A program made the position numbers and the translations under genes. From Actinophytocola sp035634895 (GTDB lineage: Bacteria; Actinomycetota; Actinomycetes; Mycobacteriales; Pseudonocardiaceae), in contig NZ_DASQCC010000127.1 of the NCBI RefSeq assembly GCF_035634895.1, positions 1-64,000 of the forward strand: a DNA stretch of 64,000 nt, given 5' to 3'. This document shows, one piece after another, positions 35,192 through 43,695 of the stretch; within the stretch, counting starts at the first letter, position 1; every line of letters begins with the position of its first letter. The notes beneath the pieces were generated by a model. The model was not told the origin of the DNA. It saw only the letters and a program-made list of their open reading frames with translations, and made no database searches.

Positions 35192-36475
35192 ATGAGTGGC
35201 TATTGGTGGAACATCGTGCTGGTCGGCGTCCTCGTGGTGCTGAACGCGTTGTTCGCCGGGAGTGAGATCGCCCTGATCTCGCTGCGGGAGGGCCAACTGA
35301 GGAGCCTGGAGCGGCGGGGCACGGCCGCGTGCCGCACCCTGGTGCGCCTTGCCCGCGACCCGAACAGGTTTCTCGCGACGATCCAGATCGGCATCACCCT
35401 GGCCGGCTTCCTGGCGTCGGCGGCCGCGGCGGTGTCGCTGGCGGAGCCGGTCGCCCCGCTGTTCAGCTTCCTCGGCAGCGCCCGGGAGGCCGTGGCGATC
35501 GCCCTGATCACCCTGATCCTGACGTTCTTCACCCTGGTCTTCGGCGAGCTGGCCCCGAAGCGCCTGGCGATGCAGAACGCGGAGCGCTGGGCGTTGACGG
35601 TCGCGCGACCGCTGGACTTTCTTTCCCGGCTGTCGAGGCCGGCGGTGTGGGTCCTGGGCAAGACGACGGACCTGATCGTGCGCGTGTTCGGTGGAGATCC
35701 GAAGGCATCGTCCGAGCAGTTGAGCCCCGAGGAACTGCGTGACCTGGTGATCGGCCACCGCGGCCTGAACGCCGAACAACGCACGATCATCACGGGCGCC
35801 CTGGAGATCCACGAGCGGATCCTCCGCGAGGTCCTGGTCCCGAGAAGGAACGTCTTCACGATCCGCGCCGACGTCCCGACGCCCGACGCCCGCAACGCAC
35901 TGGCCTCGTCAGGGCACACGAGGGCGCCGATAGTGAGGGACGGCCACCTGGACGATGTCATCGGCGTAGTGACACTCCGCGACCTCCTGGACGACTCCCG
36001 CCCACTGTCCGAGGTGGCCAGACCACCAGTCGTCTTCCCCGACTCGGTACGTGTCTCGGACGCCCTGCGCCGCTTCAAGGACGAACGCGAACAGTTCGCC
36101 CTGATAGCCAACGAACACGGCGCGATCGACGGGATAGTCACCCTCGAAGACCTGTTGGAGGAGATCGTCGGCGAGATCTACGACGAGACCGATCCGGACA
36201 TTATGGCCGTCCAGACTCGTCCGGACGGCGCACTCCAACTTCCTGGGACCTTCCCAATACATGACTTGGTCGACTTGGGAGTTGAGATCACCGACCGCCC
36301 CGAAGGGGACTACGCCACAATTGCCGGTCTGGTACTAACCGCCCTGGGCCGAATCCCAACCCAACCGGGGGACCAAGTGGTCCTTTCGGAGTGGACGATC
36401 GAGGTAACGGCCGTCGCGCATCACGCCATCACTGAGGTACGCCTACACCATCATCCGAACAGCGCCATAGAGTAG
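35192..36475 (+). CDS. CNNM/CBS-domain transporter (hemolysin C/CorC-like)
   Basis: 427 aa. Residues 5-185 are a CNNM (DUF21) membrane domain with four hydrophobic segments (NIVLVGVLVVLNALFAGSEIALISL; ATIQIGITLAGFLASAAAA; ALITLILTFFTLVFGELAPKRLAM). Two CBS domains follow (about 205-330; ADGIVTLEDLLEEIVGEI-type end reads IDGIVTLEDLLEE), then the CorC_HlyC domain to residue 420. The family is linked to Mg2+ and other cation efflux. The ATG at 35192 is chosen because the membrane domain starts immediately there. Its 3' part has visibly lower GC than the 5' part. Confidence 0.9.
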   Translation: MSGYWWNIVLVGVLVVLNALFAGSEIALISLREGQLRSLERRGTAACRTLVRLARDPNRFLATIQIGITLAGFLASAAAAVSLAEPVAPLFSFLGSAREAVAIALITLILTFFTLVFGELAPKRLAMQNAERWALTVARPLDFLSRLSRPAVWVLGKTTDLIVRVFGGDPKASSEQLSPEELRDLVIGHRGLNAEQRTIITGALEIHERILREVLVPRRNVFTIRADVPTPDARNALASSGHTRAPIVRDGHLDDVIGVVTLRDLLDDSRPLSEVARPPVVFPDSVRVSDALRRFKDEREQFALIANEHGAIDGIVTLEDLLEEIVGEIYDETDPDIMAVQTRPDGALQLPGTFPIHDLVDLGVEITDRPEGDYATIAGLVLTALGRIPTQPGDQVVLSEWTIEVTAVAHHAITEVRLHHHPNSAIE

Positions 36476-36490
36476 TTGGCCTTGGAGTAG

Positions 36491-36682
36491 TTATACATCG
36501 TAGTCGCCATCCTTCACGCTGGCGACGAAGACGCCCCACTCCTCGTAAGTGAACGTCGCGGTGCCGGCATCACGCCGCAAGTTGTTTCGGACGTGCACGA
36601 CGTCGCCGGTGAACATCGTCTCCACGCACGTCGCGCCGTTCGATGTTCGCCGGGGGACGAACCAAGAGTTGATCTTTAACAT
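36491..36682 (-). CDS. DUF397 protein
   Basis: 63 aa from ATG 36682. It follows the DUF397 pattern: an N-terminal SWF...SNGATCVET block, a central VVHVRNN block where most members have VxVRDSK, and a C-terminal FTYEEWGVFVASVKDGDYD block. DUF397 proteins usually lie next to XRE/DUF5753 regulators and modulate them. Here the likely partner at 33527 is separated by two genes. Base composition is less GC-rich than its neighbours. The ribosome binding site is weak. Confidence 0.8.
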   Translation of the reverse strand: MLKINSWFVPRRTSNGATCVETMFTGDVVHVRNNLRRDAGTATFTYEEWGVFVASVKDGDYDV

Positions 36683-36806
36683 GGGCCAAAAGTATGCACC
36701 AGACGACCGCACCACCGTGTCCGGGTCACCCCGAACGGTGATCGCGATCACCTACTATGGGTGACAAAGCTTAAACCCTGTTCACCATTGAAGGATTCGG
36801 CGGTCG

Positions 36807-37772
36807 TCACGCGGCCGGGCCGAAGCGGCGTCGGTAGGCGGACGGCGAGAGGCCCGTGTGGCGACGGAGTTGGGCGCGGAGGTTGGCGGCGGTGCCGAGG
36901 CCGCTGGCGGCGGCCACCCGGTCCAGGCGGAGCTCGCCGCGTTCTATCAGGCGGCAGGCCAGGGTCACGCGCTCGGTGGTCAGCCACGCCAGTGGGGTGG
37001 TGCCCAGCTCGGCGCGGAACCGCCGGTGGAGGGTCGCCTGGCTCGTGGCTGCCTGGGCGGCGAGTGTGGCGACGGTCAGGGGCTGGTCCAGGCGGGTGCG
37101 GGCCCACTCCAGGACCGTGGTCAACGACGTGTCCGGGATCGCTGGGACCGGGCGCTCCACGAACTGCCGCTGACCGCCGTCCCGGTGGCCGGTGAAGACC
37201 AGGCGGCGGCTCACCGCGTTGGCCGTCTCGGCGCCGTGGTCCTGCTGGATCAGGTGTAGGCCCAGGTCCAGGGCCGCGGCGCTCCCGGCCGCCGTCAGCA
37301 CGTTGCCGTCGGCCACGAACAGGACCTCCGGTTCCAGGTGCACCGCCGGGAACCTGCTCCTGAACTCGGCCGCCCACCGCCAGTGTGTCGTTGCCCTGCG
37401 GCCGTCCAGCACGCCCGCCTCCGCCAACGTGAAGGCGCCCGTGCAGAAGCTCACCAGGCGCGCTCCCCGGGCGGCCGCACGCCTGATCACCGCCCGGACC
37501 GCCGGGGTCGACCGCTGTTCCGGGTCCGGGCGGTTCGGGACGATCAGGGTGTCCGCCGCCTCCGCCGCGGCCAGCCCGGCCACGCCGGTCATCGTGAACA
37601 TGCCCTGGTGCATCCGGACCCTCGGCCGTGCCGCGCAGATCGTGAAGTCGTACCACTCGCGGCCCAGCTCCGGCCTCCGCAGGCCGAACAGCTCGGTCGC
37701 CACGCCCAGTTCGAACGGGTTCGAGCCCTCGTCGACCAGGACCGCCACTCGGTGCGAGGATTCTTGCGACAT
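36807..37772 (-). CDS. GlxA-family AraC-type regulator
   Basis: 321 aa. Residues 8-190 form a DJ-1/PfpI-like (class I glutamine amidotransferase-like) domain with VSFCTGAFTLAEAGVLDGRRATTHW, where Cys sits in the nucleophile-elbow position. Residues 215-315 are an AraC/XylS DNA-binding domain with two helix-turn-helix units (LTVATLAAQAATSQATLHRRFRAELG and RVAAASGLGTAANLRAQLRRHTGLSPSAYRRRF). Such regulators usually act as activators. It is divergent from a small cupin gene with 52 bp between starts, its most likely target. Confidence 0.9.
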   Translation of the reverse strand: MSQESSHRVAVLVDEGSNPFELGVATELFGLRRPELGREWYDFTICAARPRVRMHQGMFTMTGVAGLAAAEAADTLIVPNRPDPEQRSTPAVRAVIRRAAARGARLVSFCTGAFTLAEAGVLDGRRATTHWRWAAEFRSRFPAVHLEPEVLFVADGNVLTAAGSAAALDLGLHLIQQDHGAETANAVSRRLVFTGHRDGGQRQFVERPVPAIPDTSLTTVLEWARTRLDQPLTVATLAAQAATSQATLHRRFRAELGTTPLAWLTTERVTLACRLIERGELRLDRVAAASGLGTAANLRAQLRRHTGLSPSAYRRRFGPAA

Positions 37773-37824
37773 GTGCGATTCCTAGCACTCGTGCCGTCCC
37801 GGCGCAACGCGGCAGGATCACGCC

Positions 37825-38220
37825 ATGAGCCAACCCGTCGCCCTCCACGACGTCCTCGCCTCGTTCACCGACGCCTGGAGTCCGCGCATCGTCGCCTACC
37901 TCAACGACTACGACATCCGGCTCGCCCGCTTCGCCGGGGAGCACATCTGGCACGTGCACACCAACACCGACGAGTTCTTTCTCGTGCTCGACGGGACCAT
38001 CCACATCGGCCTTCGTGAACACGACGGGGAGCGGACCGTCATCCTGGGCAGGAACGAGATCTTCGTGGTGCCCAGGGGCACCTTTCACCGGCCCTCGTCC
38101 TCTGACGGCGCGGTCGTGCTGCTCGTCGAACCGACCGGGACGCTCACCGTTGGCGACGAGCACGACGACGTTCCCGACCACGTCGACGCCACCACCGGGC
38201 ATCCGCGGAAAGGTCTATGA
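37825..38220 (+). CDS. Small single-domain cupin protein
   Basis: 131 aa. The cupin metal motifs are clear: HIWHVHTNTDEFFLVLDGTIHIGL (motif 1, His, His, Glu) and GRNEIFVVPRGTFHRP (motif 2, His). Such small cupins can be isomerases, dioxygenases or binding proteins; function here is unknown. The ATG lies 52 bp from the divergent GlxA-type regulator. Its stop codon falls inside the palindrome controlling the next gene, so its transcript may end or be blocked there. Confidence 0.85.
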   Translation: MSQPVALHDVLASFTDAWSPRIVAYLNDYDIRLARFAGEHIWHVHTNTDEFFLVLDGTIHIGLREHDGERTVILGRNEIFVVPRGTFHRPSSSDGAVVLLVEPTGTLTVGDEHDDVPDHVDATTGHPRKGL

Positions 38221-38258
38221 CAGGTGTCATGATGCGGCTATCATGACACCTGTCATAG
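38215..38258. promoter_or_regulatory. Perfect 19-bp inverted repeat, double TetR operator
   Basis: Arms CTATGACAGGTGTCATGAT (38215-38233) and ATCATGACACCTGTCATAG (38240-38258) with a 6-nt centre. Each arm contains its own palindrome ATGACAxxTGTCAT. The same motif, ATGACGGCTGTCAT, lies before the TetR gene at 40117. It ends at the ribosome binding site of the oxidoreductase gene, so bound repressor would block that promoter. Confidence 0.85.
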
Positions 38259-38267
38259 GAGGTGGCC

Positions 38268-39128
38268 GTGCGGGTGGGGTTTCTGGGGCTCGGTGTGATG
38301 GGGCAGCCGATGGCGCTCAACCTCGCGCGGGCCGGCACGCCGCTCGTCGTCTGGAACCGGACGCCCGAGCGGGCCGCGCCGCTCGCGGACGCCGGTGCCC
38401 TCGTGGCCGGCGGGCCGGCCGAGGTGTTCGACGTCAGTGACGTCGTCCTGCTCATGCTGGCCGACGAGACGGCCGTCGACGACGTGCTCGGGCGTGGTAC
38501 GCAAGCGTTTTCCGCACGGGTGGCCGGGCGGGTGACCGTCCACATGGGAACCACCGCGCCCGGCTACTCCCGAGGTCTCGTCGCGGACATCGAGGCCGCG
38601 GGCGGGCGGTACGTCGAGGCACCCGTGTCCGGGTCGCGGATCCCGGCGGTCAAGGGTGAGCTGGTCGGGCTGCTCGCCGGGGACGCCGTCGACGACGTCC
38701 GCCCACTGCTCGCCCCGATGTGCCACCAGACCTTCGTCTGCGGACCGGTGCCCAACGCACTGCTCATGAAGCTCGCCGTCAACCTCTACCTGATCACCAT
38801 GGTCACCGGGCTCGCCGAGGCCGCGCACTTCGCCGGCCGGCAGGGTCTCGACCCGCGGCTGTTCGAGGCCGTGCTCGCCGCCGGGCCCATGGCCAGCAGC
38901 GTGTCCCGCGGCAAGGCGGCCAAGCTCGTCGCCGGGGACTTCGACGTGCAGGCCTCCATCGCGAACGTCCTCGAGAACAACCGGCTCGTCGCCGAGGCCG
39001 CCAGGGCCGCCGGGCTCGCCTCGCCCCTGCTCGACGTCTGTCACGCGCTCTACGGGGAGGCCGCGAGCCTGGGGCACGGCCCGTCGGACATGATCGCCGT
39101 GATCCGCGCGATCGAGGCGCGGTCATGA
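38268..39128 (+). CDS. NAD(P)-dependent 3-hydroxyisobutyrate-dehydrogenase-family oxidoreductase
   Basis: 286 aa. The Rossmann motif is VGFLGLGVMGQPMALNL, followed by VVWNRTPERAAPL. The substrate-binding signature is YVEAPVSGSRIPAVKGEL and the catalytic-type Lys lies in NALLMKLAVNLYL. The family oxidises beta-hydroxyacids or reduces related carbonyls and imines. AGGAGG at 38257-38262 fits the GTG at 38268 (5-nt spacing) better than the GTG at 38262. The stop overlaps the next gene by ATGA. Control by the TetR at 39548 is inferred from the shared operator motif. Confidence 0.85.
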   Translation: MRVGFLGLGVMGQPMALNLARAGTPLVVWNRTPERAAPLADAGALVAGGPAEVFDVSDVVLLMLADETAVDDVLGRGTQAFSARVAGRVTVHMGTTAPGYSRGLVADIEAAGGRYVEAPVSGSRIPAVKGELVGLLAGDAVDDVRPLLAPMCHQTFVCGPVPNALLMKLAVNLYLITMVTGLAEAAHFAGRQGLDPRLFEAVLAAGPMASSVSRGKAAKLVAGDFDVQASIANVLENNRLVAEAARAAGLASPLLDVCHALYGEAASLGHGPSDMIAVIRAIEARS

Positions 39129-39562
39129 TCAGGGTGGTCCAGCCGGGTGACGGGGAAGCCCTCGCACGCATGATGAACCGGTGTTCGCCGCGCACCACCT
39201 ACGAACGGTTCCACGGGGTGGTCACCGAGATCCCGCACGCCTACCTGCGGTCCTGCCTCAGCGGCGCGCACCTCGCCCTCGTCGCAGAACAGGGCTCCGA
39301 GATCGTCGGGCTCGCCAGCATGGCGCGGGACGAGGACGTGCCCGAGATCGGTGTCGTCATCGAGGACGGCTGGCAGGGCCGGGGACTCGGACGTGCGCTC
39401 GTCGCGGCGCTCGTCGAGAAGGCGGACACCCCGGTGGTCCGGATGGAGCTCTGCCGCGCCTCGCTCCTCGACTACGTCAAGGCCACGTTCCCGATCGTCG
39501 CCAGTGCGAGTCACGGGTGTGACGTGACGCTCGACGTCGACCTCGGCTCAGCTGTCCAGTAG
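39125..39562 (+). CDS. GNAT-family N-acetyltransferase
   Basis: 145 aa. Motif A of GNAT proteins is EDGWQGRGLGRALVAALVEKA, the acetyl-CoA pyrophosphate loop. The N-terminus MIRVVQPGDGEALARMMNRCSPRTTYERFHG matches the common small GNAT group. Substrate unknown. The ATG overlaps the preceding stop (ATGA), so it is co-translated with the oxidoreductase. The 3' end overlaps the convergent TetR gene by 15 bp. Confidence 0.85.
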   Translation: MIRVVQPGDGEALARMMNRCSPRTTYERFHGVVTEIPHAYLRSCLSGAHLALVAEQGSEIVGLASMARDEDVPEIGVVIEDGWQGRGLGRALVAALVEKADTPVVRMELCRASLLDYVKATFPIVASASHGCDVTLDVDLGSAVQ

Positions 39563-40117
39563 TGGACCCAGCTCGGCGACCACCGTCGTCAGCGGACCCA
39601 CGTCGCCGTGCAGCCGGGCCGACATGATCGCGCCCTCCAGCGTGCTGATCATCAGCGTCGCCAGCCGCTTCGCGCGCCGGGGTGGCACGTCCATCGCCGA
39701 CAGCTCGTCCGCGACGGTGGCCTCCCAGCGTCCGATGCCGGACCGCAGCTCGGCCGTGACCGGCGAGTCCGTGCCCACCAGGTCCGCCGCGGCCGCCATG
39801 ATCGGACAGCCCCGCGCGTAGCCGCGCTCGGTGAAGTCCTGCTTCCACTGCCGGGCCATGTGGGCGAACAGTCCGGACGGGGTCGGGTTGCGCGCCGAGC
39901 GCCGGTACGAACGCACCCGCTCGGCCGCGAAGTCCGCCGCCCACAGCACCGCCTCGCTCACGAGCTGGTCCTTGCCGCCGGGGAAGTAGTGCTGGAACGA
40001 ACCGCGCGGCGCCTTCGCGTACGCCACGACGTCCCGCACGCCGGTCCCGGTGGCGCCCCGCGCACGCAGCAGCTGCATGGCGCCATACACCATTCGTTCT
40101 CTCGGCGTGTAGCTCAT
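39548..40117 (-). CDS. TetR-family regulator of the oxidoreductase/acetyltransferase pair
   Basis: 189 aa. The N-terminal DNA-binding domain reads PRERMVYGAMQLLRARGATGTGVRDVVAYAKAPRGSFQHYFPGGKDQLVSEAV, the AcrR/LmrA-YxaF-like type. The C-terminal domain includes YARGCPIMAAAADL, typical of that subgroup. An ATGACxxxxGTCAT palindrome lies 15 bp upstream of the start, and two copies of a related motif precede the oxidoreductase gene, so it probably represses itself and that operon. Inducer unknown. Confidence 0.9.
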   Translation of the reverse strand: MSYTPRERMVYGAMQLLRARGATGTGVRDVVAYAKAPRGSFQHYFPGGKDQLVSEAVLWAADFAAERVRSYRRSARNPTPSGLFAHMARQWKQDFTERGYARGCPIMAAAADLVGTDSPVTAELRSGIGRWEATVADELSAMDVPPRRAKRLATLMISTLEGAIMSARLHGDVGPLTTVVAELGPLLDS

Positions 40118-40131
40118 GACCAGGCTCCCTG

Positions 40132-40147
40132 TATGACGGCTGTCATA
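40132..40147. promoter_or_regulatory. TetR operator before the regulator's own gene
   Basis: The 16-bp palindrome TATGACGGCTGTCATA lies 15 bp upstream of the leftward TetR start. It shares ATGAC...GTCAT with both arms of the palindrome at 38215-38258, supporting a small autoregulated regulon. Confidence 0.8.
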
Positions 40148-40261
40148 AGGCTACCCGAGGAACGTGACCTACCGGCAGTTCGCGGAAAGCGCTACCACGG
40201 CGCTCGGCACCCGGCTAGGTTCGTGTCACCCGTTCGGGTGACCAACGACGAAGGTGGATAG

Positions 40262-41527
40262 ATGGGCAGTAGAAGAGCTGTGGTGCTGGGGGCGGTCGCG
40301 ACCCTCGCACTGCTCGCCGGGGTGGCGAACGCCAGCGCGGCACCGTCCGGATCGGACGGACACGGGGTCGGGATCGACGCGCATCTCCGGCAGGCGCGTA
40401 CGGCGGCCGACGATCCGCCGCTGTCGCAGTTCATCCCGGTGAACCCGTTCCGGGTGCTGGACACCCGAGACGGCCGCGGACCGGTCGGCCCGAACGGCAC
40501 GACCGTGGTGGACCTGTCGGCGCAGCTGCCTAGCAACGCGACCGCCGCGGTGCTGAACGTGACCGGCACGGAGCCGACCGCGAGCACGTTCATCTCGGTG
40601 TACCCGGCGAGCGGGTCACGCCCGGCCGCGTCCAGCCTGAACCTTTCCCGCGGCCAGACACGGGCGAACCAGGTGAGCGTGGCGGTCAACGCGGACCGCG
40701 CGGTGGCGTTCTACAACCTCGCGGGCAACACGCACGTGGTGGCCGACCTCGCGGGCTACTACATCGACAACATCAACGCGGGCGCCGGTTCCCGGTACAC
40801 CGCGCGGACACCGCAGCGGATCGCCGACACCCGCGGCGGCAGCCCGCTTCCGGGCGGCTCGGCCATCGTGCTCGACCTGTCGTTCCTGCCGGCCTCGGCG
40901 ACCGCGGTGACGTTCAACCTGACCGGCCTGGACGCGTCACAGCCCACCGTCGTGTCCGCGTTCCCGGACGGACAGTCCGTGCCGCTGGTGTCGAGCCTGA
41001 ACCTCGGCCGGAACGAGATCGTGCCGAACCAGGTCACGGTGCAGATCGGCGGCAACCGGCAGGTCGACGTGTACAACGCCTTCGGCTCGGTGAACCTCGT
41101 CGTCGACGTGGTCGGTTTCTACTCGACCAGCCAGGGTGACTTCTTCGCGCCGATCCCGCCGGAGCGGGCGATGGACACGCGGCCGGGCAAGGGACTCAAC
41201 GGCGCGCCGGGCAACTTCATCGGGCTGTTCGGCTGGGGTGAGCAGACCGGTCCGGGCACCATCTCGGCGGTGGCCGGCAACCTGACCGCGACCAACCCGG
41301 GCAACGCCCAGTACGTCGTGGTGTGGCCGGGTGGTGCGGCGCGGCCGACCGCCTCCAACCTGAACCTGGTCGCCGGCCAGACCGCGGCCAACGCGGTCAA
41401 CGCCGGGATCGGGTACGAGCCGCTGATCAACGGCGGCAAGCGGACGGTCAACTTCGCGAACAACGCCGGCTATGTCGACGTGATCTTCGACATCTCCGGG
41501 TTCTTCGTGACGCCGCCGACGCCCTGA
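40262..41527 (+). CDS. Secreted protein with three beta-rich repeats
   Basis: 421 aa. An N-terminal Sec signal (RRAVVLGAVATLALLAGVANASA, cleavage near residue 27) is followed by three repeats of about 120 aa. Each starts with a xRxxDTRxG motif (VLDTRDG, IADTRGG, AMDTRPG) and contains NxTGT/GL, xxYPxG, SSLNL or SNLNL and GQTxAN or a similar element. The repeat is common in secreted actinobacterial proteins, often attached to enzymes; here it is the whole protein, so it may be a surface or matrix protein. The ATG has GAAGGTGG just upstream. A strong terminator follows. Confidence 0.85.
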   Translation: MGSRRAVVLGAVATLALLAGVANASAAPSGSDGHGVGIDAHLRQARTAADDPPLSQFIPVNPFRVLDTRDGRGPVGPNGTTVVDLSAQLPSNATAAVLNVTGTEPTASTFISVYPASGSRPAASSLNLSRGQTRANQVSVAVNADRAVAFYNLAGNTHVVADLAGYYIDNINAGAGSRYTARTPQRIADTRGGSPLPGGSAIVLDLSFLPASATAVTFNLTGLDASQPTVVSAFPDGQSVPLVSSLNLGRNEIVPNQVTVQIGGNRQVDVYNAFGSVNLVVDVVGFYSTSQGDFFAPIPPERAMDTRPGKGLNGAPGNFIGLFGWGEQTGPGTISAVAGNLTATNPGNAQYVVVWPGGAARPTASNLNLVAGQTAANAVNAGIGYEPLINGGKRTVNFANNAGYVDVIFDISGFFVTPPTP

Positions 41528-41535
41528 CAGCGGAC

Positions 41536-41575
41536 GAAGGCGCCCGGACGGTCCACCGACCGTCCGGGCGCCTTC
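41536..41575. terminator. Bidirectional rho-independent-type terminator
   Basis: A perfect 17-bp stem (left arm 41536-41552, starting GAAGGCGCCC; right arm 41559-41575, ending GGGCGCCTTC) with the 6-nt loop CCACCG. It sits exactly between the convergent secreted-protein and asparagine-synthetase genes, so it can stop both transcripts. Confidence 0.9.
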
Positions 41576-41578
41576 CCG

Positions 41579-43504
41579 TCAGAGCTTGACCGGGTAGGCC
41601 GGCTCCGGGACGCGCACCTTGATGCGGTTCTCCACGAAGATGCCGTGCCACAGCATGAACACGATAAGCGCCCACAGCTGCCGGCTGCGGTCCCGGTCCC
41701 CCGTGCGGTGCTCGTCGAGCAGGGCGAGGACGGCGCGGCGGTCGAGGTGCTCGTCGGTCTGGGACTCCGTGACGATGGCCCGTGCCCACTCGTACATCTC
41801 GTCGCGTAGCCACAGGCGGATCGGGACCGGGAAGCCGAGCTTGCGGCGGTTCAGCACGTGCGGCGGGATGATCCGCTTCAAGGCCTGACGCAGCGCGAAC
41901 TTCGTGGTGCCGCCGGCCAGCTTCATGTACCGCGGCAGGCGGGACGCGACCTCGAACACCTCGGTGTCGAGGAACGGCACCCGCAGCTCGAGCGAGTTGG
42001 CCATCGTCACCTTGTCGGCCTTCACCAGGATGTCGCCGCGCAGCCAGGTGAACAGGTCGACGTGCTGCATGCGGGCCACCGGGTCCCAGTCCCTGGACAC
42101 CCGGTACCAGGGCATGGTCACGTCCTTGAACCCGATGTTCTCGTTGTAGTGGCGCAGCACGGCCCGCAGCTGCTGGTCGCGGAAGTTGCGTGCGTTGCCG
42201 TAGTAGCGGTCCTCGAGCGACAACGCGCCCCGGCGCAGGAGGTCCTTGCCCCGCACGCCTTCCGGGATCTTCGTCGACACCTTGCCAAGCACGCGGCGCA
42301 TGCCGTCGGGCATCTTCTCGAACGCGGCCAGCGACACCGGCTCGTTGTAGATCGTGTAGCCGCCGAACAGCTCGTCGGCACCCTCGCCGGACAGCACCGC
42401 CTTGACGTACTTGCGTGCCTCACGGGCGATGAACCACAGCGGCACGAGCGCCGGGTCGGCCACCGGATCGTCCAGGTACCACACGATCAGCGGCAGCGCG
42501 TCCATCATCTCCTGCGCCGACACGGTCTTCACCACGTGCCGCACGCCGATCGCCTCCGCCGTCTCGGCGGCGACGTCCACTTCGGAGTAACCCTGGCGCT
42601 CGAACCCCGTGGTGAACGCGATCAGGTTCGGGTTGTACTCCTTGGCGAGCGTCGCGGTGGCGGTCGAGTCGATGCCGCCGGAGAGGAACGCGCCGACGGT
42701 GACGTCCGGGTCGGAGATCATGTGCTTGCCGACCGAGTCCCGCATGACGGCGGCGATCTCGTCGTAGAGCTTCTCCGAGTCCGGCACCGGCTTGGCGTCG
42801 AACGTCGGGAAGAAGTACCGCTGGAACTGGATCCGCTGACCGGGACGGACGTGGAAGAACGTGCCGGACTCGACGCGGCGGATGCCGGTGTGCATGGACT
42901 CCGGCTCCGGGACGTACTGGAGGACCAGGTAGTGCTGCAGTGCCCGCCGGTCCAGCTGCTCGCGGACACCCAGCGGGCCGGACAGCTCCAGCAGGCTCTT
43001 CTTCTCGCTGGAGAACGCCACGCCGCCGGGGCCGCCCGACCAGTACAGCGGCTTGATGCCGAACGGGTCCCGCGCGCCGAAGACGACCTTGTCCTGGGCG
43101 TCCCAGATCAGGAACGCGAACATGCCACGCAGCTTGCGCACGGAGTTCGGCCCGAGGTGGTGGAACGCGGCGACGATGGCCTCGCCGTCCCCGTTGGTCC
43201 GGAACCGCACGCCGTACCGGTCGGCGAGCTCCTTGCGCAGCTCGCGGTAGTTGTAGATCTCCCCGTTGAAGTTGAGCGTGTAGCGCGTCGGGTTCTCCGG
43301 CGGGCCCCAGACCAGCGGCTGGTGCGAGTGCTCGAGGTCGATGAACGCGAGCCGGTTGAACCCGTAGACGACCTCACCCTGCGCCCACGTGTCGGTCTCG
43401 TCAGGGCCGCGGTGGCGCTGGCAACGCATGGCGGCGCGGATGGCTTCCCGACGGGCGACGGCGTGTGCCTCGGTGGGGCAGATCAGTCCTAGTAGGCCGC
43501 ACAC
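41579..43504 (-). CDS. asnB: Glutamine-hydrolysing asparagine synthetase
   Basis: 641 aa. The start is the GTG at 43504, so that Cys2 becomes the N-terminal glutaminase nucleophile (MCGLLGLI); an in-frame GTG upstream would bury it. AGGTGAG lies about 7 nt before it. Glutaminase landmarks include RHRGPDETD, FNGEIYNYRELR and GDGEAIVAAFHHLG. The synthetase domain has the PP-loop FLSGGIDST and SGEGADELFGGY. It converts Asp, Gln and ATP to Asn. The long form of actinomycetes fits. It stands alone, divergent from the MBL-fold gene. Confidence 0.93.
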   Translation of the reverse strand: MCGLLGLICPTEAHAVARREAIRAAMRCQRHRGPDETDTWAQGEVVYGFNRLAFIDLEHSHQPLVWGPPENPTRYTLNFNGEIYNYRELRKELADRYGVRFRTNGDGEAIVAAFHHLGPNSVRKLRGMFAFLIWDAQDKVVFGARDPFGIKPLYWSGGPGGVAFSSEKKSLLELSGPLGVREQLDRRALQHYLVLQYVPEPESMHTGIRRVESGTFFHVRPGQRIQFQRYFFPTFDAKPVPDSEKLYDEIAAVMRDSVGKHMISDPDVTVGAFLSGGIDSTATATLAKEYNPNLIAFTTGFERQGYSEVDVAAETAEAIGVRHVVKTVSAQEMMDALPLIVWYLDDPVADPALVPLWFIAREARKYVKAVLSGEGADELFGGYTIYNEPVSLAAFEKMPDGMRRVLGKVSTKIPEGVRGKDLLRRGALSLEDRYYGNARNFRDQQLRAVLRHYNENIGFKDVTMPWYRVSRDWDPVARMQHVDLFTWLRGDILVKADKVTMANSLELRVPFLDTEVFEVASRLPRYMKLAGGTTKFALRQALKRIIPPHVLNRRKLGFPVPIRLWLRDEMYEWARAIVTESQTDEHLDRRAVLALLDEHRTGDRDRSRQLWALIVFMLWHGIFVENRIKVRVPEPAYPVKL

Positions 43505-43681
43505 GCGTGATCTCACCTCGCTACTTCATTGGGGGATGTCACCCACTATGCCCTACGGCGACTGTCGCCGGGACGTGTGGGGCGACTGTCAGGTTGCACC
43601 CGCAACCGGAACTGTGCGCATCGTCGCCGGGTACTCCGCGCGGCTCACCCCGCGGTGAGCGACGCCACGCGCGGCGGACTG

Positions 43682-43688
43682 TAATACT
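43682..43688 (+). promoter_or_regulatory. Possible -10 element giving a leaderless transcript
   Basis: TAATACT lies 7 bp before the GTG at 43696. With normal spacing, transcription would start at or next to the GTG, and no ribosome binding site is seen. Upstream (43559-43591) GCGACTGTC occurs twice about 23 bp apart, of unknown meaning. Confidence 0.5.
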
Positions 43689-43695
43689 CGATGGC

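Noticed and set aside
38215..38258. Perfect hairpin read as a terminator of the cupin gene
   Set aside because: Each arm is itself palindromic and matches the site before the TetR gene, and there is no T run; an operator explains it better.
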